From DASYLJ01 sp964404165 (GTDB lineage Bacteria; Desulfobacterota; Binatia; DP-6), in the NCBI GenBank assembly GCA_964404165.1, contig CAYOIZ010000034.1:7375-71374 (forward strand): a stretch of DNA of 64,000 nucleotides, in the 5' to 3' direction. The notes below the pieces were generated by a model, which saw only the letters and a list, made by a program, of their open reading frames with translations, searched no databases and was not told where the DNA came from. Both the position numbers and the translations under genes were made by a program. Every line of letters starts with the position of its first letter. The first letter of the stretch is position 1. This document shows positions 37,816 through 46,818 of this stretch, one piece after another.

Positions 37816-39114
37816 ATGCTTCACGGGACACTCGCGGTAGGCATGCTGCTCGCCGCTCTCGCTCTCTCGCCCCGCCCGGCCGACGCGTGGCAGCTTCGCG
37901 TCGGGTCGAACGTGCACTCCCCGGGTGGAGACGTCGCGATCGACTCGCGGGGCGATGTCGTCGGATCGACCGAGCACCGCGTCGGACGCAAGCGCTTCCC
38001 GGAGATCGTGAAGCTGTCCGCCGCGCGCGGACGTCGGCAATGGCGCCGCCGGTTCGACGATGCGGATCGCGGGTACGTGCAGGCCGTGCTGACGACGCCC
38101 GGCGACGACGTCGTCGCGGCGGGACGGTTCGGACCGTACGGCACCGGCTTCACCATCGTGCGCCTCGCCGCCGCGGATGGGACCGTCGTGTGGCGCCACG
38201 ACGTGCCCGCGACGTCGCGCCATGACCGCTTCGCCGACATGACGCTCGATCCCACGGGCGACGTGATCGTCGGCGCCGCAATCGGCGACCGCATCGTCGT
38301 GCTCGCGCTGCGCGGAACGGACGGCACCGAGCGCTGGCGATCGAGCACCGCGCCGATCGGCCAGTACGAGGGCGCGAACGACGTGGCAATCGCTCCCGAC
38401 GGCGACGTCGTCGTCGCCGGCGACACGACGGCGCCCGGCGCGGTGCTCGCACGGCTCGACGGCGGCACGGGCGCGACGCGGTGGATTCGCACGTTCCCGA
38501 ATCTCGGCAATCCCCGTGGTCTGGCCATCGACGGCGACGGGACCATCGTGTTCGGCGCGCATTTCGCCGTCGGTTTGGGCCTGTTCAACCCGACGAGCCG
38601 CTTCACGGTCGTGCTGCTCGGCGCCTCGGGCGACCCGATCTGGGAGCGCCGCATCGAGCCCGCGGATGGAACGTCCGTCGGCGACTACGTCGCGGCGGCG
38701 ACGTTCCTGCCCGACGGCGACGTCGCCGCGACCGGCAGCGTCGACGACCGGGTCGTCACCGTTCGCCTCGCGCGAGCGACGGGCGACGTCGTCTGGCGTC
38801 ACGACCTCGACGCCGAGCCCGGGCTCCTGGCGCGAACGCCGGCCGGCGACCTGCTGGTCGGCGCCGACGTGTTCGATGGTCGCACCTGCCGGGACTTCGT
38901 GTTGCTCGACCTCTCGGCGACGACCGGGACCGAACGCGGGCGGCGCCGGATGCGCGGACGGGCGGAGAACGACCGCTCCGGCTGCTCGTCCGGCGTCAAC
39001 GACGACGGGCTGGTAGGGCTCGCCGTCAGCGATCTGGGCGTGGCAATCGGGGCCAGGGTCGGGGACACGCGAGGACCGCGACGGCTGATCGCCCGCTTCC
39101 CCCTCACGCGATGA
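37816..39114 (+). CDS. Secreted PQQ-type beta-propeller-like protein
   Basis: 432 residues. Signal peptide MLHGTLAVGMLLAALALSPRPADAW, then six or more repeats of about 48-50 residues with the signature (GD)VVVAGxx and G(D/T)GTxxWxR, for example DGTVVWRHDVPATS, GTDGTERWRSS and GGTGATRWIRTFPN. This is a PQQ-repeat/SBBP-type propeller without an obvious quinone-binding motif. Start at 37816 is chosen for the signal peptide; the in-frame reading upstream is not related. Likely periplasmic or secreted. It ends just before a decayed secreted-protein gene on the other strand. Confidence 0.82.
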   Translation: MLHGTLAVGMLLAALALSPRPADAWQLRVGSNVHSPGGDVAIDSRGDVVGSTEHRVGRKRFPEIVKLSAARGRRQWRRRFDDADRGYVQAVLTTPGDDVVAAGRFGPYGTGFTIVRLAAADGTVVWRHDVPATSRHDRFADMTLDPTGDVIVGAAIGDRIVVLALRGTDGTERWRSSTAPIGQYEGANDVAIAPDGDVVVAGDTTAPGAVLARLDGGTGATRWIRTFPNLGNPRGLAIDGDGTIVFGAHFAVGLGLFNPTSRFTVVLLGASGDPIWERRIEPADGTSVGDYVAAATFLPDGDVAATGSVDDRVVTVRLARATGDVVWRHDLDAEPGLLARTPAGDLLVGADVFDGRTCRDFVLLDLSATTGTERGRRRMRGRAENDRSGCSSGVNDDGLVGLAVSDLGVAIGARVGDTRGPRRLIARFPLTR

Positions 39115-39165
39115 TCACCCCGCGTCGTGCGCCGCCAGTCGGTCGCAGCGCCGTGAACCCGGCCC

Positions 39166-40053
39166 TCAGTCGGACTTGGCCTTGAACTTCTTGGCCGTGT
39201 TGGTGCCCGCGCGATACGTGGCGTCCCAGCATCCGCCTGCGCTGCTGCGGAGCTGCACCCGCACCGGCATCGTGAGCGGCAAGGTCGGGACCGGGACGTT
39301 TCCTCCCGCGGCCGCCACCTGGAGCTTGGCCTTGCCGGCCGCCCCCGCCTTGAGCACGACCTTCTTCACGCCGTCGGCCGCACCCGCCTTGTCGGTGTAG
39401 TCGTAGCCGAGCTCTTGTCATTTCCAGCACGGCTTCGGCACACGCGTGCCACAGCTCCCGCCAGGCGGAACGCGCACGGAGAACCGTGTCCCGGTCTGAT
39501 CGTAGATGCAGAGGAGATACTCGGTGTCCGTCGTGGGGTCACCGAAGTCGGAGGCCAGGACGTCGGCCCCCTCGTCCACTTCCACGACAGATTGCCGCGG
39601 CCGAGCTGCACCTTGGCGCTCTTCGCAGCCGCGGGCCGACACCCGCCGACCGGGCCGGCACCGCATGCGAACAGGGTGGTGCTGGTCGTCGAGCCCGTGG
39701 TCGTCGAGCTCGTGGTCGTGGAGCTCGAGGTGCTCGTCGAGGTGGTCGACACCGGGATCGTCGAGGGGAAGCTGGGGGTGGTCGTGATGGTGGTCGTGGT
39801 GACGGCGGCGGTGGTGCTCGTGGTGGACGAGGTGGCGGCACCGGCGATCGGTCGTTTTCGTTCGCGACGACGGACGTCAGCGGTCCGGCGTCGGTGGCGA
39901 TCACGGTCCCGCCGGCCGGGACCCCGCTCGGCGCCTCGAAGACGAGGCGCCCGTTCCGCCCCGGATACGTGGCGAACACCGGCGGAGCGGGCACGAGCAA
40001 CGCGAACGTAGCGAGGACGCAGCAGACCCGCGATCCCGAGGTCGTGAGTTGCG
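39166..40053 (-). pseudogene. Frameshifted Thr-linker secreted protein (decayed)
   Basis: Three frames are needed to read this gene. Read 5' to 3' on the minus strand: a signal-like start with CCVLATFALLVPAPPVFA and ATYPGRNGRLVFEAPSG (TolB/beta-propeller-like beginning), then after a shift a Thr/Ser linker (about 39700-39830), then LFACGAGPVGGCRP and a LGRGNLSWKW segment, another shift near 39560, DFGDPTTDTEYLLCIYDQTG, a stop near 39418, and a final piece in another frame ending CWDATYRAGTNTAKKFKAKS at 39166. The C-terminal part matches the tail of the gene at 43843. So the gene is broken in at least two places, unless the read quality is at fault. Confidence 0.65.
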
Positions 40054-40247
40054 TGACGGCCCAGGTTGTTTGCTCGGCGGGTTCCCGGTCGGCCGCAGCA
40101 CCGCCATCACGGGGTTCGCATCGGCTTCGCGCGTGCGCAGCACCGCCCTTGCAGGGTCGGAAACGTCGGATCCGGATGGCACGGCGAGGATGCGCTCGCA
40201 TCGGGAGCGCTGTTTCGCTCGCGCCTGAAGTGTGGCACACGGCCGCG

Positions 40248-42104
40248 ATGAAGCTCGCTGTCTATCGCTGGCTCGGCGCCAACGCCGGAGACGAGGCGGC
40301 ACAACGCGGGCTCGAGGACGCCTTCGGGCCCGACGTCGAATGGACGTCCATCGACATCTGGGAGCCGGTGGAGCGTGCCCTCGCGGTGGTGAACGGCTGC
40401 GACGGACTCGTCGTCGGCGGCGGCACCATCGTCGGCAACATCGCCACGTGGCTGATCGACAACGGCGCCGCCGCGCGGATCCGCGTGCCGATCGGCATGT
40501 TCGGAACGGGGATCCGTGACGAGGGGCAGACCGCGCTCGCGGACGACGTGGCGCGGCAGATCGCCGCCCTGCTCGCGCGAACCCATCCGCGCGGCGTCCG
40601 CGGGCCGCTCTCCGTCGAGCTGCTGCGCGCATCGGCATCGGCCTGCCCGCCCGTCACCGTCGCGGGCGATACCGCGTTGCTGCTGGACCCGCGGCCGTAC
40701 GACACCGGCGCCGGGGACGGTCGCAGCGGGATCGGCGTGAATCTCCGCGTCCGGCGGGACGGCGGCGAGGCCCGGACGCTGGAGATGTTCCGGAGCTACT
40801 TCGAGGGCGCGGGGCGAGCCGTGCGGGACGACGTCCGGTTCTTCGCCTGCGACCGCGAATGGGATTTCCGCGCGGCCGATGCCCTCTGGGCCCCCGTCGA
40901 GCCCTATCGCGACCTCACGACGTTCCTGCGCTGGATCGCGTCGCGTCGGCTGATCGTCTCCGAGCGCCTGCACGGCGCCGTCCTGGCACACGTGCTCGGG
41001 ATCCCCGCGGTGCTCGTCGCCTACGAGCGCAAGTGCTGGGACTACGCGCGCTCGATCGGCCTCGTCACCTCCTGCGTCGCGCCGGGCGACACGCGCGGCT
41101 TCGCGGCGGCGATCGACGACGCGGTCGCCGATCTGCGACAGGCACGCCCAACGATCGAGCGCCTCGCTCGCGATACGCGGGCCACCGTCGACGCGTTCCG
41201 CGTCCGGGTGGCGCGTGCCAGGACGCGTCGTCCGGCGAGCATTCCCGCGGACACCCCGCGCCGGCCCGGCGACGGTCGCACCCTGATCGGCCTGCTCATG
41301 ATCCGGGACGAGGAGGACATGCTGGCGGAAGCGCTGCGCAATCATGCGCGCTTCTGCGACCCGATCTTCGTGCTGGACGGCAGCCAGGGGGTGTCCCAGG
41401 CGCTCACGCGCCGGATCCTCGCGACGTCTCCCAACGTGCGCGAGTACTGGCGCGACGCCGACACCGGACTGCCGCTGCCGCTCACCGATGGCGCGCGCCA
41501 GTTCCTGCTCGAGCGCGCGCGCAGCGCCTTTGGTCGCGGCAACTGGTACGCGCTCCTGCACGGCGACGAGATCTGGGGCGAAGACCCGCGCCCGCATCTC
41601 GACCTGATGCCGCCGGACCGCGACGTGATGGCCGTGCGGTTCCACCACTTCTTTCCGCACACGTCGCAGCGCCACACGTGGGACTACGGGGCGCCGGCGT
41701 CACCCGATCGATCCATCGAAGCCCTCGCCGAGTGGTACATGCTCCCACCCATCAGCGAGGACCGCATCTTCTGGGACGCGGGGCACGCCGACTACGATGC
41801 CACGCGCCACTCGCGCACCGTCCCGCCAGGCCTCGACGCCTGGCAGTCGGAGTGCGTCGTCAAGCAGTACAACTACCGCTCCCCCGAGCAGGCCGTCGCC
41901 CGTGCCCGGCAACGGAAGCGCGACGGGTGGCAGACCAACCACTATCAGCATCTGCTCGCCGGACCCGACGAGTTCTTCCGCGACACGCTCGAGATGCCGG
42001 ACGGCCACTGGGCGGCATCGGTACCCATCGGCGCGGGCATCGCCACCAATACGCAGGTCCACCCGCTCGGCGTCTGGTCAGCCACCGCTCCGCGACGACG
42101 GTGA
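40248..42104 (+). CDS. Polysaccharide pyruvyltransferase-like / glycosyltransferase fusion
   Basis: 618 residues, two fused parts. Residues about 1-330 resemble polysaccharide pyruvyltransferase: LGANAGDEAAQRGLEDAFG, VVGGGTIVGN, GMFGTGIRDEG and VSERLHGAVLAHVLGIPAV. Residues about 345-618 look like a glycosyltransferase of the GT2/GT92-type fold: LIGLLMIRDEEDMLAEALRN, FVLDGSQGVSQALT, YALLHGDEIWGEDPRP, VRFHHFFPH. The linker is Arg/Pro-rich (RRPASIPADTPRRPGDG). It begins at the ATG at 40248. Such a fusion would add pyruvate ketals and sugars to one surface glycan; the pair is an inference. It overlaps the following convergent gene by 27 bases. Confidence 0.72.
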   Translation: MKLAVYRWLGANAGDEAAQRGLEDAFGPDVEWTSIDIWEPVERALAVVNGCDGLVVGGGTIVGNIATWLIDNGAAARIRVPIGMFGTGIRDEGQTALADDVARQIAALLARTHPRGVRGPLSVELLRASASACPPVTVAGDTALLLDPRPYDTGAGDGRSGIGVNLRVRRDGGEARTLEMFRSYFEGAGRAVRDDVRFFACDREWDFRAADALWAPVEPYRDLTTFLRWIASRRLIVSERLHGAVLAHVLGIPAVLVAYERKCWDYARSIGLVTSCVAPGDTRGFAAAIDDAVADLRQARPTIERLARDTRATVDAFRVRVARARTRRPASIPADTPRRPGDGRTLIGLLMIRDEEDMLAEALRNHARFCDPIFVLDGSQGVSQALTRRILATSPNVREYWRDADTGLPLPLTDGARQFLLERARSAFGRGNWYALLHGDEIWGEDPRPHLDLMPPDRDVMAVRFHHFFPHTSQRHTWDYGAPASPDRSIEALAEWYMLPPISEDRIFWDAGHADYDATRHSRTVPPGLDAWQSECVVKQYNYRSPEQAVARARQRKRDGWQTNHYQHLLAGPDEFFRDTLEMPDGHWAASVPIGAGIATNTQVHPLGVWSATAPRRR

Positions 42105-42845
42105 GCCGCGGAAGACCGGGTAGCGCAGCGCGACCGCGTCGGCCATCAGCTCGAGGCGCCGTCCCAGCGGGCCACGCGGAGGCTCGCCCGCCCATGCGCT
42201 CGCGAGTCGGCTCCGCACCGCCGCCACGGTCTTCCAACGCGCCTTTGTGGCGCGATCGACCGTTCCATGCGCCGCCATCGGTCCCGTGAAATGCCGGACG
42301 TAGTCGTCGAGCCCGGGATCCGACGTGTTGTTCCACACGCGCTCGAGTCGACCGACGACCGGAGCCGACTTCCCGTGCTTGATGACGTGCCCGTTCTCGT
42401 ACGGCGCGACGTCGGGCGCCGACACGTCGCCGTCGCAGTCCGACACGATCGCGCGAAGGAAGCTGCGGCTGTCGTCGGAACGCCGCACGATGATGACGCC
42501 CGAGTTGAACCGCCCACTGTGTCCGTGGGCCATGTAGATGTCGCGACCCGCCACCGCGACGCTGCGAACGTCCGGGCACCGTCGTCGCAGCTCGGCGTCC
42601 GCGTCGACGAACAGCACCCAGCCCCGGCCCGGCGCGTCGAGTGCCCGGAGAATCAGGACCAGCTTCAACCAGGCGGCGTCGGCCGCCGACACGGTCCACG
42701 GCAGGTCCACGCAGGCATGGTCGAACCCGAAGCGCACGGCATACCGTCGATGGCTGCGAATGCACGCACGCCAGGCCCACCGGTAGCCATTCATCCCGAT
42801 CGAGAACACGAGCACCGATCCAGCGGGATCGCGATCGGCGCGCAT
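42078..42845 (-). CDS. Glycosyltransferase, galactosyltransferase-like (GMA12/GT34 type)
   Basis: 255 residues. SVLVFSIGMNGYRWAWRACI opens the chain, followed by AAWLKLVLILRALD, GRGWVLFVDADAELRR (DxD metal site DADAE) and MAHGHSGRFNSGVIIVRRSD, the pattern of galactosyl/glycosyltransferases of the GT34 and related nucleotide-diphospho-sugar families. ENGHVIKHG and VWNNTSD follow, as is usual for the acceptor region. Start at 42845 (MRADRDPAG). The methyltransferase gene lies 10 bases upstream on the same strand, so they are one operon, and the group at 40-43.6 kb looks like a small glycan-decoration cluster. Confidence 0.78.
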   Translation of the reverse strand: MRADRDPAGSVLVFSIGMNGYRWAWRACIRSHRRYAVRFGFDHACVDLPWTVSAADAAWLKLVLILRALDAPGRGWVLFVDADAELRRRCPDVRSVAVAGRDIYMAHGHSGRFNSGVIIVRRSDDSRSFLRAIVSDCDGDVSAPDVAPYENGHVIKHGKSAPVVGRLERVWNNTSDPGLDDYVRHFTGPMAAHGTVDRATKARWKTVAAVRSRLASAWAGEPPRGPLGRRLELMADAVALRYPVFRGSPSSRSGG

Positions 42846-42855
42846 GGGCCCCGTC

Positions 42856-43536
42856 CTACCCGCGATCGACGAGCGACAGATAGTAGTCGGGGTGGATGAC
42901 GTCGACGCAGGCGTTCGTGACGTCGACCAGATCGGCCGCGAGCTGCGGGCGGCGGGCGATCTCGGCGTCGGCGACGAAGAGCAGCATCGTCTGCGAATAG
43001 AACCAGCGCACCTTCTTGTTGCTCCAGACCTGCTTGCGGATCGCGTCGGACGCCGAGAAGCCCCGCGCGCGGAAGAGGCGCACCCAGTACGACGGCCACT
43101 GACAGTTGACGTGCTGGTTCCCCGGCACGAAGGGCGCCGCCGCGGAGAACAGGACCACGGGTGCCAGCCGCGTGAGCGAGTCGACGAAGCTCGCCGCGCT
43201 CTCGGGCGGCAGGTGCTCGGCCGTCTCAGTCGACACCGCGAGATCGAACGTCCGTCCCAGCGCGAAGGGGTACGCCAGATCCGCCACGACGAAGTCCTGG
43301 TCGGGGATCGTGAGCCGCGTGCGATCGACCCAGTGCCCGTCGACGCCGATCGCATCGGTGACGCCCAGCTCGCGGAAGACGGACAGCCACGTTCCGATAC
43401 CGCACCCGAGGTCGATCACCGACCGCGCGGGCACGAGCCCGAGCACAGCCGGCACGACCTCCCGCGCGTCCACCCGGGTGCTCTCCAGATGGGCGTAGCT
43501 CGCGTCCACGTAGCGATACGTCGAGGGTTCGGGCAC
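42856..43536 (-). CDS. Class I SAM-dependent methyltransferase
   Basis: 226 residues from GTG at 43536. The nucleotide-binding motif is SVIDLGCGIGTWLSVF, followed by VTDAIGVDGHW (motif II), FVVADLAYPFALGRTFDLAVSTETAEHLPPE (motif III/IV). An upstream in-frame ATG at 43623 would add 29 residues that look unrelated, so I chose the GTG, with low certainty. The pattern matches methyltransferases of glycan or natural-product clusters. It is 10 bases upstream of the glycosyltransferase gene, hence co-transcribed. Confidence 0.75.
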   Translation of the reverse strand: MPEPSTYRYVDASYAHLESTRVDAREVVPAVLGLVPARSVIDLGCGIGTWLSVFRELGVTDAIGVDGHWVDRTRLTIPDQDFVVADLAYPFALGRTFDLAVSTETAEHLPPESAASFVDSLTRLAPVVLFSAAAPFVPGNQHVNCQWPSYWVRLFRARGFSASDAIRKQVWSNKKVRWFYSQTMLLFVADAEIARRPQLAADLVDVTNACVDVIHPDYYLSLVDRG

Positions 43537-43650
43537 GGTCCGAGAGGCACATGCAGAATGCGAGCCCGCTCGGTCAAGGGGGGCACTCGGCGGGAGGCCA
43601 CTCGGCGGCTTCGGGCCGACCACCCCTGCGCACGCATCTGGCTGCGTTCC

Positions 43651-43785
43651 TCACCGGAGCGCTGTTCGACGAAGCGTGCCGACCACAGGAAGTCCCACGG
43701 CCCGGATCTGGATGGAGCCCTCGCCGGGCGGGATCGGGACGATGTGGGCGATCGGTCGGCTTCGGTCGGTGACCTCGATGGACAC
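43651..43785 (-). pseudogene. Fragment resembling a Phd/YefM-type antitoxin
   Basis: About 44 residues read VSIEVTDRSRPIAHIVPIPP followed by a short tail and stop TGA (43651-43653). The stretch VTDR(S/G)RPxAxIVP is the core of Phd/YefM-family antitoxins of type II toxin-antitoxin modules. The N-terminal DNA-binding half is missing and there is an in-frame stop about 35 bases upstream of the GTG at 43785; no toxin gene follows. Probably a remnant. It lies in the 306-base gap after the methyltransferase start, which otherwise shows nothing. Confidence 0.35.
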
Positions 43786-43842
43786 AGTCGCCTGCGGCTG
43801 CCGGCGACGATCGAAGACTCATCCGTGGTCGCCCCTCCGATC

Positions 43843-45198
43843 TCAGAGGGCGCGGCAGACGGCCGGCGCGGGGGCCTTGCTGGCCACGAAGATGCCTTTC
43901 GCCGGATCGTCCTTCTTCGGCGTCGTGAAGTCGGCGCAGAGCACCACGGACGATCCCGGGAAGACCGCGGACGTCGCGATCGCCAGCTGCGGACCGGTGC
44001 CGAGCAGTGGGAAGGCGATGGCCGGCCCCTTGGCCTTCACGACCAGCTTGCCGCCGGCGATGACCGCGGCGGTGACGGGGCCGTTCGCCTGCGCCTTGTC
44101 GGTGTACTTGTAGCCCTTCTTCGACTTCTTCCAGCCGGCGGCGGGCATGGCCCACGTGTCGCGTGTCGCGGTGGCGGCGCCGTAGAGGCGTAGCTCGCCG
44201 CCGCCCTGCGCGGGATCGAGCCCGGCGACGTCGCCGGTGACGATGACGACTCCGCTGCGCTTGGTCGCCTTGGCGTTGTCCTTGAGCGCGAGCGTCTTGC
44301 CGGCGACGAAGCGCTGCGTGAGGCTCCCGGGTGTGGTGGTGGTCGTCGTCGTGCTGCCGCCCGGTGTCGTCGTCGTGGTCGTCGTGGTGGACGGCGGCGG
44401 CGTGCTCGGGATGGTGATCACGTTGCCGCCGCCGAGGTCGACGACGAACGCCGCGCCGGGCACCGGCTGGCGATCGTCGTCCAGCACCTCGATCGAGGTG
44501 AGCTGCATCGTGTCGCTGACGTCGACGTTCGCCTCGGCGTTGATGCTGGCGCCGTTCGCACCGGTGATCCGCGAGTCGGCGCGCAGGAACAGGCCGATGT
44601 AGCTACCGTTCCACGCGTTCGCGTTGCTGGGATCGTAGCGCACCTCGATCGGCGGGCACGTCGTGCCGAGGCACTGGAGGCTCCGGCTCTCGTTCACCTC
44701 GAGTCGAGCGGTCGCCAGCGCCTCCACCGTGACCTGGCCGCTGCTCGGCGTCTGCGAGGTGGTGCCGGTCAGGATGAAGTTGAACCTGGCGTAGCCGGAC
44801 TGTGGCAGCAGCACGCCGGTGACCCCGAACACCTCGATGCGCGCGTCGCCATAGGCGACCTCAGGGGCGCCGACGCCGACGGCCTGACGCCGCTCCAGGC
44901 GGGTTTCCGCCCGCAGCGTGAACGCGCCGCCGACGAGATCGGTGCTCGCGAACGCGAAGGCGCAGATGAAGTCGGGCGTATCCGGCGACGGGCAGATCGC
45001 GCCGCCGCGCGTGCGCGGTCCGCCCTGGACGAATCCGGGGACGTCGCCGCCGCCGACCGCATCGAGCGGGACGCTCAGCTCCCCGACCATCTCGAAGCCG
45101 CCGTAGATGTTGTAGAGGATCGCGGCGGCGCCGGCGGTGCGCGCCGTCGCCAGCACCGTCAGGACGAGGAGAACGAGCAGGCCGCGCTGCCGCCGCAT
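43843..45198 (-). CDS. Secreted protein with Thr linker and C-terminal beta domain
   Basis: 451 residues. Signal peptide MRRQRGLLVLLVLTVLATARTAGA, an N-terminal beta-rich domain (about 25-265) with four Cys, then a low-complexity linker of Thr/Pro runs (about 269-300), then a C-terminal domain of about 150 residues with FVAGKTLALKDN, YKYTDKAQANGPV, GKLVVKAKG and SVVLCADFTTP. This C-terminal domain shares its GYxYxDKA...VxAKG...C pattern with the decayed gene at 39166, so it is a recurrent module of this genome. Function unknown; probably exported and surface-attached. Confidence 0.78.
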   Translation of the reverse strand: MRRQRGLLVLLVLTVLATARTAGAAAILYNIYGGFEMVGELSVPLDAVGGGDVPGFVQGGPRTRGGAICPSPDTPDFICAFAFASTDLVGGAFTLRAETRLERRQAVGVGAPEVAYGDARIEVFGVTGVLLPQSGYARFNFILTGTTSQTPSSGQVTVEALATARLEVNESRSLQCLGTTCPPIEVRYDPSNANAWNGSYIGLFLRADSRITGANGASINAEANVDVSDTMQLTSIEVLDDDRQPVPGAAFVVDLGGGNVITIPSTPPPSTTTTTTTTPGGSTTTTTTTPGSLTQRFVAGKTLALKDNAKATKRSGVVIVTGDVAGLDPAQGGGELRLYGAATATRDTWAMPAAGWKKSKKGYKYTDKAQANGPVTAAVIAGGKLVVKAKGPAIAFPLLGTGPQLAIATSAVFPGSSVVLCADFTTPKKDDPAKGIFVASKAPAPAVCRAL

Positions 45199-45381
45199 GT
45201 CCGCCGGCTAGCACGGTGCGCCGCCAGCCGACAATAGAGATTCTGCGTGTGACTTCGCGTCGGCAATTCGGAAAAGGATGGGTGGCGGACCCGCTGGAAC
45301 GCGCAGTCGGCGCACCGCACGCGGGCAACGCCGGCAGCTGCGCGTCTTCGCGAGTGAGCGCTCGACGTCGCCGAGACGCGC

Positions 45382-46575
45382 CTACTGGCACGTGCCCGAA
45401 AGGCCCGACCCGCCGACGGAACAGGAGCAACACGCCGAGTAGTGATTGACGCCGGTGCCGGCGGGCGCGCACCCCGGCATATCCGGGCAGCAGTCCTCCT
45501 GACACGCGCAGTGGTTCGGAATGGAGCCGCCGGGGATTCTGAGCTTGCACGAGCAGCAGCAGCGCGGGCTCTGGGAGAACGCCCCGTCGGGCAGGCAGCC
45601 GGCGAAGTTCGGCGTGCACTCGCCGCACGTCCGTGCACATTCGTTGACGCTGGCGATTCCCGCATCCTTGCAAACACATGGATCGGTGATCACCCGCCCG
45701 GCGATCATGCACTCCTGGGACCGACCGCAGTCGCCACCCTCGCAGCAATCGCTCGGGCCCGGTTGCGAACCGTCGAAGAAGCACTTCACCACCCGCCCGT
45801 GGCACTCGAGGCAATCCGCGGAGCACGGCGCCGGTCCGTAGGCAGCCTCCAGGGCGCCCAACACGTTGCCGCACTCCCCCTGACCACCGCAATGCGTGGT
45901 GATGCAGTCGTCGTGGACGTCGCAGCATTTGCCGATCGGGCCGCAGTCGAGCTCGTGGAGCTGATCACACCCGGAGGTGTTCGAGAGCGTGTTGGGGCCG
46001 GTATAGGCGCCAGTGACTCCTGCGGCGGTCGCGCGACTCCGGTGAAGGAGCAGCGCAGCGCTGCTCACCCCCGCCGCGTCGGCAGGCGTGCCTGCAACGG
46101 TGACCACCGGTCCCGGGGCGCCGCCGGGCGGCCGATACTGGAAGGTCGTCGAGACGCCGGACACGGTCCAGACGATCTCGGCAGCACCGGCGGCTCCCTG
46201 GATGACCGTCCGATACCCGGTGTCGGTCGATCCGGTGACGACCTCGTCCTCACCCACGCTCCGGCGATCGCAGGTCGCGGCGTTGCTGCAGGGATCGCCC
46301 GAGCCGTCGCAGACCGTCAGTCCTTCGGTCTTGCACCGTCCGATGAGCGTTCGCTTGCAGCTCTTCCGGCATTTCCGCCGCAGTCCGACGCTCGTCCCGG
46401 TGCACCCTTCACGACAGACGCGAGTCTCGTCCTTGCACTCGCGCCGGCACTGCTTCGCGAGCGACGCGGCCTCGGCCGAGGACGCGAGAAGCAGGAGGAG
46501 GACGGCGCCGAACAGGACGCCGGCACGAGTGTGTCCTCGTCGCCTCGTCGTTGCTCCCGTGTGCATGGCACTCAT
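45382..46575 (-). CDS. Secreted Cys-rich protein with phospholipase A2-type motif
   Basis: 397 residues. Hydrophobic signal core AGVLFGAVLLLLLASSAEAA (about 18-37), a Cys-rich segment with CRRECKDETRVCREGC, a beta-rich middle, and at 211-224 CGPIGKCCDVHDDC. This fits the CCxxHDxC active-site motif of secretory phospholipase A2 (His221/Asp222), preceded by a Gly-rich Cys run that could hold calcium. More Cys pairs follow to the end (over 30 Cys in the whole chain). I infer a calcium-dependent lipase-like or inactive relative; the catalytic role is unproved. The start at 46575 is preceded by GGA only, so the exact start is uncertain. Confidence 0.72.
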   Translation of the reverse strand: MSAMHTGATTRRRGHTRAGVLFGAVLLLLLASSAEAASLAKQCRRECKDETRVCREGCTGTSVGLRRKCRKSCKRTLIGRCKTEGLTVCDGSGDPCSNAATCDRRSVGEDEVVTGSTDTGYRTVIQGAAGAAEIVWTVSGVSTTFQYRPPGGAPGPVVTVAGTPADAAGVSSAALLLHRSRATAAGVTGAYTGPNTLSNTSGCDQLHELDCGPIGKCCDVHDDCITTHCGGQGECGNVLGALEAAYGPAPCSADCLECHGRVVKCFFDGSQPGPSDCCEGGDCGRSQECMIAGRVITDPCVCKDAGIASVNECARTCGECTPNFAGCLPDGAFSQSPRCCCSCKLRIPGGSIPNHCACQEDCCPDMPGCAPAGTGVNHYSACCSCSVGGSGLSGTCQ

Positions 46576-46818
46576 CGTTCCGGATCCGAGCCTGGAGGAC
46601 CGTAACGCCGTGGGGAACCGAGCGTCAAGGAAATCGCTGGCTCGACGGGCCACCGTCGGTCCAACGGAGAGCCGAGGCCGTAGGCAGGACGACCCAAAAG
46701 CGCCGTGAGCCGCGCCGGCGTGAACTCTGCAGCTCGTCGGCCGTCACGGGCGCTCCGTCACGGTCGACGGCCGCCGGCGGACCCGAGAAGCGGGTCCGCC
46801 GCGCGGCCGACGCGGGCG

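Noticed and set aside
40232..40248. TGTGGCACACGGCCGCG considered as a sigma-54 promoter before the pyruvyltransferase fusion
   Set aside because: No -12 TTGC at the required distance and no upstream dyad; it also leaves no leader before the ATG.
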